Shown: in pieces, positions 9,029 through 18,306 of the stretch
Layout of the letters: each line of letters begins with the position of its first letter
Position numbering within the stretch: the first letter of the stretch is position 1
Assembly: GCF_022347785.1 (NCBI RefSeq)
Contig: NZ_JAKRGA010000001.1
Span: 434,001 to 498,000, forward strand
Direction: 5' to 3'
Length of the DNA stretch: 64,000 nt
From: Psychrobium sp. MM17-31
GTDB lineage: Bacteria > Pseudomonadota > Gammaproteobacteria > Enterobacterales > Psychrobiaceae
Notes under the pieces: generated by a model
What the model was told of the DNA's origin: nothing
The model's database searches: none
Seen by the model: the letters and a program-made list of their open reading frames with translations, nothing else
Program-made: the position numbers and the translations under genes

Positions 9029-10162
9029 TTAAATAACAACCAGTTCGCCGTGAAGAGAACCCGCCTGTTTAAGCGCTTCAAGAATTGCCATTAAATCTGA
9101 TGGCGATGCACCAACAAGATTCACAGCCTGAACTAGCTCGTCAAGTGTTGTTCCCGGCGCGAACTTAAACATCCGGCTATCGGCTTGATTAACATCAACT
9201 AATGAGTTTGCAGCAACTACTGTCTCGCCTTCTGCTAGCGCATTAGGTTGTGAAATTACAGGATTTTCAGCAATGGTTACCGTCAAAGAACCATGAGTAA
9301 TCGCTGCTGGCTTAAGACGTACTTGCTGACCGATGATAATGGTGCCAGTACGTGAATTAACGATGATCTTTGCCGCCGCTGTAGCTGGATTAACATTTAA
9401 GTTTTCTAAATGAGCTAAAAAGAATACTCGCTGACTAATATCTCTTGGCGCTCTAACTTGGATAGATGTTGCGTCTAATACTTTTGCGACAGCTTTCTCT
9501 TTAGTTGGATTGCTTGAGCCACTTAGCGCTTTATTGATCTCTTGAGCAAAGGCTTGCGCCGTTGAAAAATCAGGATTATGTAGATTAAAGGTAATGAAGT
9601 CACCTTGACCAAACGCACTTGGTACTTCACGCTCAACAGTCGCACCGTTTGGAATGCGGCCAACTGTTGGCGTGTTTTGAATAACTTTTGAACCGTCAGC
9701 ACCTTCGGCGCTAAAACCAGATACCATCATGCTGCCTTGAGCAACCGCGTAAACGTTGCCATCAAGACCTTTAAGGAAAGTTCTTAATAACGTACCGCCA
9801 CGTAAACTCTTAGCACTACCAATTGACGATACTGTAATGTCGATTGTTTGGCCCTGTTTAGCAAACGCATGTAAATCGGCGTGGATAGCCACTGCCGCGA
9901 CATTTTTAATTTTAGGGTTTAAGCCTGCAGGCATTGATATGCCAAAGTTTTTGAGCATTGTCATAAAACTTTGGTCAGTAAACGGGCTTTGCTCACCCGT
10001 GCCAGGTAAGCCAACGACTAATCCATAACCGACCAGTTGATTCGAACGAACGCCTTTCACCGACGCCAAGTCTTTGATGCGCTGCGCGTTTGCGCTAGTC
10101 ATGCAGCAAAGACACAATGCTAATAGCAATAGGCTTTGATTAAAGAAATTAAGCTTTTTCAT
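9029..10162 (-). CDS. flgI: Flagellar P-ring protein
   Basis: FlgI forms the periplasmic P ring around the rod, in the peptidoglycan layer. The 377-residue product has a Sec signal peptide (hydrophobic stretch about residues 8-22, cut after SANA) and the conserved opening [21 protein letters not shown]. The end ([28 protein letters not shown]) is typical and full length. It depends on the FlgA chaperone encoded at 17503. It lies between flgH and flgJ. Confidence 0.97.
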   Translation of the reverse strand: MKKLNFFNQSLLLLALCLCCMTSANAQRIKDLASVKGVRSNQLVGYGLVVGLPGTGEQSPFTDQSFMTMLKNFGISMPAGLNPKIKNVAAVAIHADLHAFAKQGQTIDITVSSIGSAKSLRGGTLLRTFLKGLDGNVYAVAQGSMMVSGFSAEGADGSKVIQNTPTVGRIPNGATVEREVPSAFGQGDFITFNLHNPDFSTAQAFAQEINKALSGSSNPTKEKAVAKVLDATSIQVRAPRDISQRVFFLAHLENLNVNPATAAAKIIVNSRTGTIIIGQQVRLKPAAITHGSLTVTIAENPVISQPNALAEGETVVAANSLVDVNQADSRMFKFAPGTTLDELVQAVNLVGASPSDLMAILEALKQAGSLHGELVVI

Positions 10163-10192
10163 TCGAATTCTCCTGACGGTAAATTGACGTTT

Positions 10193-10870
10193 TTAAAACG
10201 GCCACCAACCACTATTAAAGAATCGTGCCAACCAGCCAGCTTTTTGTGCATCAGCGAATGCACCAGTGCCAGAATACTGAATTCGAGCATTCGCAACCTT
10301 GATAGAATCCACCTGATTATCGGCGCTAATGTCCTGTGGGCGGATGATTCCATTAAGGCGAATAAACTCATCACCATTGTTAATGGTAATCCACTTTTCA
10401 CCGCGCACAATTAAATTACCGTTACCTAACACCTGCATTACGCTTACCGAAATAGAGCCAGTTAAGCTATTTGACTGATCGCTCGTGCCTGTCCCTTTAA
10501 ATTCAGAGTCTTGATCAAGACCAAACGCCAATGAATTGCCACCAATAGTAACGTTTGCGCCGTTGAGCCCAGTAACAGGTGTCAAAGTCGCGCTATTTTC
10601 TTTCTTAGTATTACTGTTGGCTTTTTTCTTAGCAGAAGTGTTTTCACTTAACACCACTTCGATAATGTCACCAACGCGACGCGCTTTAACATCGGCGTAT
10701 AAACTTTCCAATCGATTAGCGTCAAATAATGAGCCCGTTTTTACGATATTGACTGGTGGTTGCTCAGGATAAATTGGCGCGTAATAAGGATCATCAGCGA
10801 TCGGCTTATCTTGAGTCGACATACAACCCGACAATAAAATGACAGATGCGATAGTTAATGCTTTTTTCAT
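10193..10870 (-). CDS. flgH: Flagellar L-ring lipoprotein
   Basis: FlgH forms the L ring in the outer membrane. The 225-residue product has a lipoprotein signal with lipobox LLSGC (Cys16), and the conserved features SLFDANRLESLYADVKARRV, GDIIEVVLSENTSA and a C-terminal NSGWWPF. The ATG at 10870 is preferred to the GTG at 10879, which lies too close to the AGGAG site. It lies 30 bases before flgI. Confidence 0.97.
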   Translation of the reverse strand: MKKALTIASVILLSGCMSTQDKPIADDPYYAPIYPEQPPVNIVKTGSLFDANRLESLYADVKARRVGDIIEVVLSENTSAKKKANSNTKKENSATLTPVTGLNGANVTIGGNSLAFGLDQDSEFKGTGTSDQSNSLTGSISVSVMQVLGNGNLIVRGEKWITINNGDEFIRLNGIIRPQDISADNQVDSIKVANARIQYSGTGAFADAQKAGWLARFFNSGWWPF

Positions 10871-10896
10871 GGTATTCACTCTCCTACAGCTAACGA

Positions 10897-11685
10897 TTAA
10901 AGTTGCTGTGTCACGAAGCTCATCATTTGATCTACTGCTGAAATGACTTTCGAGTTCATTTCATAAACACGTTGTGATTCAATCAAGTTAACCAACTCTT
11001 CCGTCACATTAACGTTTGAAGTTTCAAGCGCCCCTTGACGAATAGAGCCCAAACCATTTAACCCAGGATTACCTTGAATTGGCGTACCACTTACGCCCGT
11101 TTCGGTGTACAGGTTCTGTCCCATTGGCTCTAGGCCTTGTGGATTAATAAAGTTAGAAATTGTTAGCTGACCAATGACAGTGTTTTCCGCCTGACCGATT
11201 TGACGAACAGAGACTTCGCCTTCAGAAGAAATGGTAATACTTTGCGCATCTTGAGGAATAGTGATTGTTGGCTGTAGTAAGTAACCACTACCAGGCGTAA
11301 CAATTTGTCCCTGTTCATCAAGCATGAACTGACCGTTACGGGTATAAGCAATGTTACCGTCGGGCATAAGAATTTCAAAAAAACCATCGCCTTCCACCAT
11401 CATATCCAATGAATTTTCAGTGGTTAGCATGTTGCCTTGAGTAAACTCTTTTTGAGTGGCAACAACTTTGGTACCTGCACCTAACATTAAACCTGCTGGT
11501 AATTCGGTATTTTGCGATGAACGACCACCCGGTTGGTTGATGTTTTGATACAACAGATCTTCAAATACTGCTCGAGATTTTTTGTAACCGACGGTACTGG
11601 CGTTAGCCAAGTTATTTGAAATTGTAGCGATATCAGTTTGCTGTGCGTCTAGCCCTGATTTACTTATCCATAATGCAGCATGCAT
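10897..11685 (-). CDS. flgG: Flagellar distal rod protein
   Basis: FlgG makes the distal rod that crosses the periplasm. The 262-residue length is standard. The rod/hook N-terminal motif (TDIATISNNLANASTVGYKK) and C-terminal helix (SNVNVTEELVNLIESQRVYE) are complete. It sits 15 bases after flgF and just before flgH, the usual order. Confidence 0.97.
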   Translation of the reverse strand: MHAALWISKSGLDAQQTDIATISNNLANASTVGYKKSRAVFEDLLYQNINQPGGRSSQNTELPAGLMLGAGTKVVATQKEFTQGNMLTTENSLDMMVEGDGFFEILMPDGNIAYTRNGQFMLDEQGQIVTPGSGYLLQPTITIPQDAQSITISSEGEVSVRQIGQAENTVIGQLTISNFINPQGLEPMGQNLYTETGVSGTPIQGNPGLNGLGSIRQGALETSNVNVTEELVNLIESQRVYEMNSKVISAVDQMMSFVTQQL

Positions 11686-11700
11686 GTGAATTCTCCTAAA

Positions 11701-12444
11701 TTAAGATAGACGTAGCAAACGATCTTGTGATGTATCGACTTCTTCAGCCGTTTTCATCATCTTCACTTGCATGTCAAATTGTCGTTGAAGGCTGATCAAA
11801 TCAACCATTTCGCTAACCGCGTTAACGTTACTGCCTTCAAGCATTCCGCTGGCGATTGTCACATTAGCGTCATTTTCAAAAGGACCGCCATCTTTACGGC
11901 GGAACAGGCCATCTTCACCTTTAACCAAGTCGCGCTTATCGGGGTTAACCAATTGCAAACGCCCGGCTTCTTCAGTCACCGTAGCTGGCGCGCCTTGTGG
12001 ATGAACGGTAATAACACCGTCGTTACCTATTTTTAATTTATCGAGGGGAATTGGCAGCGCGATTGGCCCATTGTCACCTAATACCAATTGACCAGCGCCA
12101 TTGCGCAGCATGCCTGCATTGTCAATTTGTAATGAACCAGCACGTGATAAGGCTGGTGTTCCATCTTTAGACTCAACCACTAACCAGCCATCGCCTTGCA
12201 CTGCGACATCTAAATCGCGAGCCGTCGTTATCATGGCACCATGAGAAAAGTCTTGCGCAGGGCGTTCAGTGAGCGAGAACACGCGAGTTGGCATACCTTC
12301 ACCATAAGCTTGCATTGAACGCGCCTGCTCAATATCTGCTTTAAAGCCAGTTGTTTTAGCATTAGCAAGATTATTGGCACGCAATGCGGTTGCGTTTAAG
12401 TTTTCTTTGGCGCCACTCATGGATATATAAAGTAATTTATCCAT
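11701..12444 (-). CDS. flgF: Flagellar proximal rod protein FlgF
   Basis: FlgF is a proximal rod subunit. The 247-residue product carries the rod/hook motif (LNATALRANNLANAKTTGFK) and the C-terminal helix (SNVNAVSEMVDLISLQRQFD). Two ATG codons are adjacent; the second (12444) is better spaced from GAGG. It is the first gene after the sigma-54 promoter at 12503-12518 and so heads the flgFGHIJKL transcript. Confidence 0.96.
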   Translation of the reverse strand: MDKLLYISMSGAKENLNATALRANNLANAKTTGFKADIEQARSMQAYGEGMPTRVFSLTERPAQDFSHGAMITTARDLDVAVQGDGWLVVESKDGTPALSRAGSLQIDNAGMLRNGAGQLVLGDNGPIALPIPLDKLKIGNDGVITVHPQGAPATVTEEAGRLQLVNPDKRDLVKGEDGLFRRKDGGPFENDANVTIASGMLEGSNVNAVSEMVDLISLQRQFDMQVKMMKTAEEVDTSQDRLLRLS

Positions 12445-12502
12445 CATTCACCTCGTCAAAAAAATAGCGTTTTGCTGAAATCAGCGTTGTTATTCTTGAG
12501 AA

Positions 12503-12518
12503 TGCAACGGGTGTGCCA
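12503..12518 (-). promoter_or_regulatory. Sigma-54 (RpoN) promoter of flgF-flgL
   Basis: On the minus strand the sequence is TGGCAC, ACCCG, TTGCA, a full match to TGGCAC-N5-TTGCA. It lies about 60 bases before flgF and upstream of the flgE terminator on the other side, so it separates flgFGHIJKL from flgBCDE. Confidence 0.9.
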
Positions 12519-12560
12519 AAATAAAGAAATAAAATTTAAGAAATGATAATTGTAGGAAAG

Positions 12561-12591
12561 AAGGCGCTTAAACCACAGGTAAAAGCGCCTT
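12561..12591 (-). terminator. Terminator after flgE
   Basis: A 9-bp stem AAGGCGCTT/AAGCGCCTT with a further ACC/GGT pairing in the loop lies 15 bases beyond the flgE stop. The following minus-strand bases are CTTTCC, a weak T run. Confidence 0.65.
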
Positions 12592-12606
12592 AGGTAATCA
12601 GATTAA

Positions 12607-13917
12607 TTATCTGATTTGTAAGATAGTTTGTGACAAGGTTTGGTTAACCTCTAGTGCACGAGAGTTGGCTTGGAAGTTACGCTGTGCAGCAATCAAATCA
12701 ACTAATTCAGTAGTTAAGTCAACGTTTGCTTGCTCTAGGGCGGCAGACTTAATAGTACCAAATGTGCCGCTATCACCTTCACCAGCTAATGGCTCGCCAG
12801 AACCTTGACTCGCTTTCCAAGAAGTATTACCGATTTGCGTTAAGCCTTGCTCATTTCTAAAGCGCGCCATAGCAACACGGCCAAGAGGTTGTGAACTACC
12901 ATTACTGTATGTCGCTTTCACCAGTCCGTCTGGGCCAATTTCAACACCAGTTAATCGACCAACCGTTAAACCATCTTGCTCAAGAGAAGTTACCTCAAAA
13001 CCTGAAGAGAACTGCGTTGGCCCTTCAAGACGCACATTAACGTTTTGCGTACCATCAGCACCAGAGCTATAAACACCTGCACCTGGAGTACCTAGCGGCT
13101 CTAATACAATATCAGGATTCGCAGGCTGTTGATAAACACCGCTATTAGTGAAGTTAACCACCGCACCAACATGATTAGTACCCGCTGTTGCAGCAGTTAG
13201 GTTAGTGGTCGGCGCTACAGCATCAACTTTTTTACCGTCAACTGCCGTGAACATCGCCCATTGATTCGGCGCAGTATCATCTTTTACAAAATAACTAGTT
13301 TGAACATGTGCTTCACCCAAGGAATCGTAAATAGTAATGGAAGTTGAGTGGTTGTAAGTCGCTGGATCTGAAATATCAAAGTTTGCAACCGTTTTGCCTG
13401 TCGCGTTCGCCGGTAAGTTAGCCGCCATGTTCACCATACCCGTCTTAACCGGCACACCTGCAGTTTCAGGAATTTGCATACCTGATGTCGATGTCAAATT
13501 AATGGCAGCCGATGTACCGTCATTATTTACAGGGTAAGTTTGTAAATAATTGCCGTTAGAATCAACGATAAAGTTTTCATTGTTAAGCTTAAAGGCACCA
13601 GCACGAGTAAAAGTTAGATCTTTAGAATCTAAACCATCAGAAGTAACAAAAAAGCCTGGACCTGTAATCGCTAAATCTAACGCGTTATTAGTAAATGATA
13701 AACTACCTTGATGGAACTGCTGCGCCACTTGCGCCGTAGTTACACCGTCACCCGCTTTAGTACTTGAGTTAGTAAATAAAGAAGAGGCGTATACATCGGC
13801 AAACTCTGCGCGAGATTCTTTAAAACCAATAGTGTTTACGTTAGCAATGTTATTTGCAGTAACATCGAGATCCTTCTTCGCTGCTGAGATACCACTGAGT
13901 GCAATATTAAAAGACAT
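12607..13917 (-). CDS. flgE: Flagellar hook protein
   Basis: FlgE polymerises into the hook, the universal joint of the flagellum. The 436-residue product has the N-terminal motif KKDLDVTANNIANVNTIGFK and C-terminal NVDLTTELVDLIAAQRNFQ, with an intervening Thr/Asn/Gly-rich D1/D2 region of normal size. It begins 20 bases after flgD and is followed by a terminator, so it ends the flgBCDE unit. Confidence 0.97.
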   Translation of the reverse strand: MSFNIALSGISAAKKDLDVTANNIANVNTIGFKESRAEFADVYASSLFTNSSTKAGDGVTTAQVAQQFHQGSLSFTNNALDLAITGPGFFVTSDGLDSKDLTFTRAGAFKLNNENFIVDSNGNYLQTYPVNNDGTSAAINLTSTSGMQIPETAGVPVKTGMVNMAANLPANATGKTVANFDISDPATYNHSTSITIYDSLGEAHVQTSYFVKDDTAPNQWAMFTAVDGKKVDAVAPTTNLTAATAGTNHVGAVVNFTNSGVYQQPANPDIVLEPLGTPGAGVYSSGADGTQNVNVRLEGPTQFSSGFEVTSLEQDGLTVGRLTGVEIGPDGLVKATYSNGSSQPLGRVAMARFRNEQGLTQIGNTSWKASQGSGEPLAGEGDSGTFGTIKSAALEQANVDLTTELVDLIAAQRNFQANSRALEVNQTLSQTILQIR

Positions 13918-13937
13918 GTTCGAATCCTCTTCTTAGA

Positions 13938-14630
13938 TTAACTTTCGGCAACCGCTAATACTTCAGATAGCGAAATATTGCCGAGCCCTCTTAAATTTAA
14001 AATAACGCCGTTGCTGCCATTGCCAAGATTTACACTTGATACATGACTATAAGTTGATACGGCTAAATCTTGTTTTTCACCATCTACAGTACCAGTGGCC
14101 TTAATGGTATAATTACCTTCTTTTACTTGGTTGCCATCATTGTCTTTGCCATCCCAAGAAAATTCGTTGTTACCCGGATTTTGTTTACCGATGTTGATTG
14201 TGCGAATTAACTCGCCAGCTTCGTTCTCAACATTAACGATGACATCACCACTTGAAGATGCTGGCATACTAATTACTGCATCAACTCCTTCATTGGCTGG
14301 TTTATTTGACACATTTGTAGGAATAAGTACTTTCTGACCAACTAGCGTCGATGCTTGTAACGCCTGCGATGACGTCATTACCGTATTCAAGTTCTCGAAC
14401 TCTTTAGTCATGGTATTAATACCTTCTACGGTACTAATAGACGCCATTTGCGACAGCATCTGATCATTATCAACTGGCTTTGACGGATCTTGCTGTGATA
14501 ACTGCTGTGTTAACAACTTAAAGAAATCTTCTTGGTTGAGCGTTTGGTTAGAGCCATCGTCAACTTTATAAGGCTCTTCTTTAACTCGCAGAGAGTCTAA
14601 ATAAGCATTACCTGTGTTTACTGTAGTCAT
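13938..14630 (-). CDS. flgD: Flagellar hook assembly (capping) protein
   Basis: FlgD is the scaffold that caps the growing hook and leaves when the hook is finished. The 230-residue product has the conserved N-terminal FlgD motif (NQEDFFKLLTQQLSQQDPSK, residues about 30-49) and an Ig/tudor-like C-terminal half (FSWDGKDNDGNQVKEGNY). It lies between flgC and flgE with short gaps of 10 and 20 bases. Confidence 0.97.
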   Translation of the reverse strand: MTTVNTGNAYLDSLRVKEEPYKVDDGSNQTLNQEDFFKLLTQQLSQQDPSKPVDNDQMLSQMASISTVEGINTMTKEFENLNTVMTSSQALQASTLVGQKVLIPTNVSNKPANEGVDAVISMPASSSGDVIVNVENEAGELIRTINIGKQNPGNNEFSWDGKDNDGNQVKEGNYTIKATGTVDGEKQDLAVSTYSHVSSVNLGNGSNGVILNLRGLGNISLSEVLAVAES

Positions 14631-14640
14631 TTAGTCTCTC

Positions 14641-15060
14641 CTATCTGCCAAGTTGTAATGTTCTCATTAGCATTTGCTTTGCCGCATCTGCTACTTGAAC
14701 ATTGGTTTGATATGAACGTGAAGCTGAAATCATATTGGCCATTTCTTCCATCACATTAACGTTTGGTTTATAGATGTATCCGTCTTGATCAGCCATTGGA
14801 TGATTAGGGTTGTATTCCATCTTGAGTGGATCTTTATCTTCTACAATACCCAGCACTTTAACCTTAACCGATTCTTCCTGTTGCCCTGCGGCAGCTTTTT
14901 GCATTTCGGCGGCAAAAACTGGATGACGACCGCGGTATGTCTGCTCAGCACTGCTGCTAACACTGTTAGCATTGGCCAAATTTGATGCGGTTACATTTAA
15001 ACGCAACGACTGTGCGCTCATGCCAGAACCAGCGACATCAAAGATATTATATAAACTCAT
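14641..15060 (-). CDS. flgC: Flagellar proximal rod protein FlgC
   Basis: FlgC is a proximal rod subunit. The 139-residue product has the rod motif (SLRLNVTASNLANANSVSSS) and the C-terminal helix NVNVMEEMANMISASRSYQT, both complete. Its ATG overlaps the flgB stop by 4 bases, which suggests translational coupling. Confidence 0.97.
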   Translation of the reverse strand: MSLYNIFDVAGSGMSAQSLRLNVTASNLANANSVSSSAEQTYRGRHPVFAAEMQKAAAGQQEESVKVKVLGIVEDKDPLKMEYNPNHPMADQDGYIYKPNVNVMEEMANMISASRSYQTNVQVADAAKQMLMRTLQLGR

Positions 15061-15458
15061 GATCCTGTTCCTTTAATAGCTAATCTTAAGCTTTTGAACT
15101 TGCCGCCTAAGAATTGCAAGCTCGATTGATACTCTAATGCATTTTGCATATACAAGTTTCGTTCCACTTGTACATCTACCGTATTTCCATCGCCAGTATC
15201 AGGCTGTGTTGGCACGCGAAAAGCCTCACCAGAAGTATCTTTAGTGGTGATATTAAAATGTTTATCGTGTGTTCTCGCCATACTAGTCGACAAGTTTTGT
15301 TTAGCGGATTTCATAGCGGTGGCAAAATCTAAATCACGCGCTTTGTAATGCGGAGTGTCGGCATTAACGATGTTACTCGCCAACATTTCGGCACGTCTTG
15401 AACGCACACCTACTGTGTATTGGGAAATACCCAGTGCCTTTTCAAATGAAATCGCCAT
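15057..15458 (-). CDS. flgB: Flagellar proximal rod protein FlgB
   Basis: FlgB is the first proximal rod subunit. The 133-residue product contains SRRAEMLASNIVNADTPHYK near residues 20-39, the typical FlgB form of the rod motif. It heads the flgBCDE unit, 34 bases after a sigma-54 promoter. Confidence 0.97.
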   Translation of the reverse strand: MAISFEKALGISQYTVGVRSRRAEMLASNIVNADTPHYKARDLDFATAMKSAKQNLSTSMARTHDKHFNITTKDTSGEAFRVPTQPDTGDGNTVDVQVERNLYMQNALEYQSSLQFLGGKFKSLRLAIKGTGS

Positions 15459-15491
15459 ATTTTTGTCTCTGTTACGGTTTGTAGAGATAAA

Positions 15492-15507
15492 AGCAAGCGA
15501 TGTGCCA
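15492..15507 (-). promoter_or_regulatory. Sigma-54 (RpoN) promoter of flgBCDE
   Basis: On the minus strand the sequence is TGGCAC, ATCGC, TTGCT, matching TGGCAC-N5-TTGC with correct spacing. It lies about 34 bases before flgB, just after the cheR terminator. Confidence 0.9.
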
Positions 15508-15524
15508 ATATGAAGAAGATATAA

Positions 15525-15552
15525 AAAAAGGGCAATAATAGATGCCCTTTTT
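15525..15552 (-). terminator. Terminator after cheR
   Basis: The stem AAAAGGGCA/TGCCCTTTT is followed on the minus strand by a run of T (complement of 15523-15529). It lies 17 bases beyond the cheR stop and separates cheVR from the flgB promoter. Confidence 0.85.
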
Positions 15553-15568
15553 GGAAATGAATTACGGT

Positions 15569-16399
15569 TTAAACAGCTTGGTAAACGATGCCTGACGAAC
15601 AGCGGTTCATCTTGAAATCATCAGTTAAACCATTGATAGATTCTGATGCGCCAAGCATTAAATAGCCTTCTTTATTTGTCACCTTGGCAAAGTTGGCGAA
15701 TATTTGCCGCTTCACTTCCGGCGAGAAATAAATAAGCACGTTACGACAAAAAACAATGTCAAAACGACCGAGTAGCGCGAAATTGTCGAGTAAATTAAAC
15801 GAGCGAAACTTCACATGACGTTTCACTTCATCCTTAATCACATAACAATTATCTGACGATGGATTAAAGAACTTGCGTAAGCGCTCAGGCGACAAACCAC
15901 GCGACAGCGCTAATTTATCGTACTCACCCTTATTACAATGCGCCAACATACTGTCAGAAATGTCAGTACCCAATATTTCAAAACCAAATTTTAATGCGCC
16001 AGGGTTCTTTTCTTTATACTCTAAGCAGGTCATGGCAATAGAATAAGGCTCCTGCCCTGACGAGCTTGCCGCCGACCAAATTTTCAATGGTCGGCCAACT
16101 TTCGAAAATTCTGGCAACAAACGCGTAGTCAAAATATCAAATGGATATTTATCTCTAAACCACAGTGTTTCATTGGTAGTCATCGCATCGATAACGGTAG
16201 AGCGCAATGCACGTTCGTGAATCATCATCGCCTTTTTAACTAGCTGCGATAACGACTCACAATTTGTTTCACTTAACAGAGGTGATAAACGACTGCGCAC
16301 TAAATACTGCTTACTCGCGCCAAGCACAATACCGCAGTGCTTCTCTAAAAATTTACAAAATTCCGTGTATTCTTGAGGTGTTAAATCTGCTTTATTCAC
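15569..16399 (-). CDS. cheR: Chemotaxis protein methyltransferase CheR
   Basis: CheR transfers methyl groups from S-adenosylmethionine to glutamates on chemoreceptors during adaptation. The 276-residue product has the N-terminal helical domain, the family motif TTNETLWFRDKYPF (about 74-87), the SAM-binding motif WSAASSSGQEPYSIAM (about 108-123), LGTDISDSML and FCRNVLIYF. It overlaps cheV by 8 bases and is co-transcribed with it. Confidence 0.96.
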   Translation of the reverse strand: MNKADLTPQEYTEFCKFLEKHCGIVLGASKQYLVRSRLSPLLSETNCESLSQLVKKAMMIHERALRSTVIDAMTTNETLWFRDKYPFDILTTRLLPEFSKVGRPLKIWSAASSSGQEPYSIAMTCLEYKEKNPGALKFGFEILGTDISDSMLAHCNKGEYDKLALSRGLSPERLRKFFNPSSDNCYVIKDEVKRHVKFRSFNLLDNFALLGRFDIVFCRNVLIYFSPEVKRQIFANFAKVTNKEGYLMLGASESINGLTDDFKMNRCSSGIVYQAV

Positions 16400-17354
16400 T
16401 CGTTATGTCCCGAGCAGGCTCAGAATGTAAGATGTTAATATTTCGTTCAACCGCGCCCGCTAAATCATCCGGATTGAACTTGGCAATAAAATCATCGGCG
16501 CCAACGTTATCAACCATCGCTTGGTTGAATACGCCACTAAGAGAAGTATGAAGGATCACACGTAGGTCTTTCAATTTGTCTTTAGTACGAATTTCAGAAG
16601 TTAATGTATAGCCATCCATCTCTGGCATTTCAATATCTGAAATAAGCAAACCAATTTGTTCTGTAATTGATTCTTCACACTCTTCGCTGATTTCTAACAG
16701 CTTATCCAACGCTAAACGTCCATTCTTAGCTTCGACAATTTCAAGACCAAGCGGCGTTAACGCGCGTTTTATTTGATTAAGCGCTACCATAGAGTCATCG
16801 GCGATCATAATCTTCTTAGAAGTGCCTTTAACAATAGCTTTTGCATCTTCCAGCACCTCATCGGTCATTTCGTCTTCTGGTGGAGCAACTTCCATTAAGA
16901 TCTTCTCAACGTCAAGAATTCCCACCATGCCATTATCGACTTCAGTTACCGCTGTTAGATAGTTGGTTTTACCCGACCCTTCTGGCGGCGGCATGATTTG
17001 TTCCCAATTGAGGTTGATAATGCGTTCAACAGAATCCACCAAAAAGCCCTGAATTGAGCGATTGTACTCTGTAATAATAATGAAGCGGTTTTCGATATCA
17101 TCGATCATACGGCCACCAGTGGCCATACTTAAATCGATAACAGAAATGGTTTCACCGCGAATATGAGCTATGCCGCGAACTTCTCGCGCAAGGTTAGGTA
17201 ATGAAGTAAGACGAGGACATTGGAGAACTTCCTTAACCTTAAATACGTTAATGCCATAGCGCTGCATACCGTTGAGCTTAAACAGCAATAGCTCCAATCG
17301 ATTTTGTCCTACAAGTTGCGTTCTTTGATTTACTGAATCCAGGACACCGGCCAT
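16392..17354 (-). CDS. cheV: Chemotaxis coupling protein CheV (CheW-receiver fusion)
   Basis: CheV couples chemoreceptors to the CheA kinase and can be phosphorylated. The 320-residue product has a CheW-like domain (about residues 18-158; GIAHIRGETISVIDLSMATG) and a receiver domain (about 182-310) with acidic pair DD186-187 and likely phospho-acceptor D240 in LLISDIEMPEMDGYT. It lies before cheR and is divergent from flgA, with 148 bases between the two starts, the arrangement known from Vibrio and Shewanella. Confidence 0.96.
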   Translation of the reverse strand: MAGVLDSVNQRTQLVGQNRLELLLFKLNGMQRYGINVFKVKEVLQCPRLTSLPNLAREVRGIAHIRGETISVIDLSMATGGRMIDDIENRFIIITEYNRSIQGFLVDSVERIINLNWEQIMPPPEGSGKTNYLTAVTEVDNGMVGILDVEKILMEVAPPEDEMTDEVLEDAKAIVKGTSKKIMIADDSMVALNQIKRALTPLGLEIVEAKNGRLALDKLLEISEECEESITEQIGLLISDIEMPEMDGYTLTSEIRTKDKLKDLRVILHTSLSGVFNQAMVDNVGADDFIAKFNPDDLAGAVERNINILHSEPARDITSE

Positions 17355-17502
17355 AATAGCTCCATATAATAGACAGTTAGAGAAAAGGGTTCGTTTATGC
17401 TAGATTCATCCATGAATGTTATTGTGGCCTGCACAAGCTACCTACCATGTCTACGAACAATACATTTAATACAATGATTAATTAAATAAAATATAGTGAC
17501 TT

Positions 17503-18246
17503 ATGAATAGTGTCAAACAAAGTAATCAAATTAAGCATTATATGCAAATACCACGTTTCCTAATCTTTCTATCGGCCGTCTTTGCGTTTGTTTTAGCAAA
17601 AAATGTTGCCGCTAACACAATGTCTGTTCACGAAAAAATAGAAAACCAAATACATGCCTATATTAAAGGAAAAATCGAACAATCACCCGATAAAAAATCA
17701 GAAATTACTATTTCCCCCATCGATAGAAGAAAAAAGCTGACATCTTGTGGCAATAATTTGGCAATAGCCCTGTCGTCGAAGCGAGGTATTAGACGCAACA
17801 ACACAGTCAGTGTTTCTTGCCCAAATGCATGGCGAATTTTCGTGCCTGTACAAGTTAAAACGTTAAGCCCAGTGGTTACAGCTCGGCAAAACCTTGCCGT
17901 TGGCGAGCTACTGACAGTCCAAAACTTAGTCATTGAATATGTCGACACATCAATGGTCGTTGGCCCTGTTGTCTATAAAATCGAAGATATCGCTGGCTCT
18001 AAAGTTAAGCGTTACATCCAAGGTGGACGCCCGTTGCTGGCTAATCTCATCTGTATGGTGTGTAAAGACGAGCAAGTAAATATCACTGCAAAAAATGGCT
18101 CACTGCAGATTAAATCTACAGGGGTTGCCTTAAATGACGGCAGTCGCGGCCAAAAAATTTCCATCAAAAACAATAGTTCTGGTAGAATCATCGAAGCGAC
18201 TGTGGTTGCAGTAGGCCACGCAGAAATAAATTTAAAAAAACGCTAA
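17503..18246 (+). CDS. flgA: Flagellar P-ring assembly chaperone FlgA
   Basis: FlgA is a periplasmic chaperone that helps FlgI polymerise into the P ring. The 247-residue product has an N-terminal hydrophobic segment (about residues 18-33) and a C-terminal SAF/FlgA domain (VVTARQNLAVGELLTVQNL; DGSRGQKISIKNNSSGRI). A second in-frame ATG (MQIPRF, residue 14) could be the real start, since no strong ribosome site precedes the first. It is divergent from cheV and followed by flgM. Confidence 0.93.
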   Translation: MNSVKQSNQIKHYMQIPRFLIFLSAVFAFVLAKNVAANTMSVHEKIENQIHAYIKGKIEQSPDKKSEITISPIDRRKKLTSCGNNLAIALSSKRGIRRNNTVSVSCPNAWRIFVPVQVKTLSPVVTARQNLAVGELLTVQNLVIEYVDTSMVVGPVVYKIEDIAGSKVKRYIQGGRPLLANLICMVCKDEQVNITAKNGSLQIKSTGVALNDGSRGQKISIKNNSSGRIIEATVVAVGHAEINLKKR

Positions 18247-18270
18247 AGTTTCTTAAAGCCCCGCCGATAG
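18244..18270 (+). promoter_or_regulatory. Sigma-28 (FliA) promoter of flgM
   Basis: TAAA (18244-18247), 15 bases, then GCCGATAG, one base from the consensus GCCGATAA. The TAA of the -35 element is the flgA stop codon itself. It lies 36 bases before flgM. Confidence 0.85.
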
Positions 18271-18306
18271 AGGTTTTGAAGAGGAATATTAATAGTAGAG
18301 GCTATT

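Noticed and set aside
17430-17446. TGGCCTGCACAAGC as a sigma-54 promoter for flgA
   Set aside because: It lacks the TGGCAC and TTGC elements at the right spacing, unlike the three clear sites elsewhere in the cluster.
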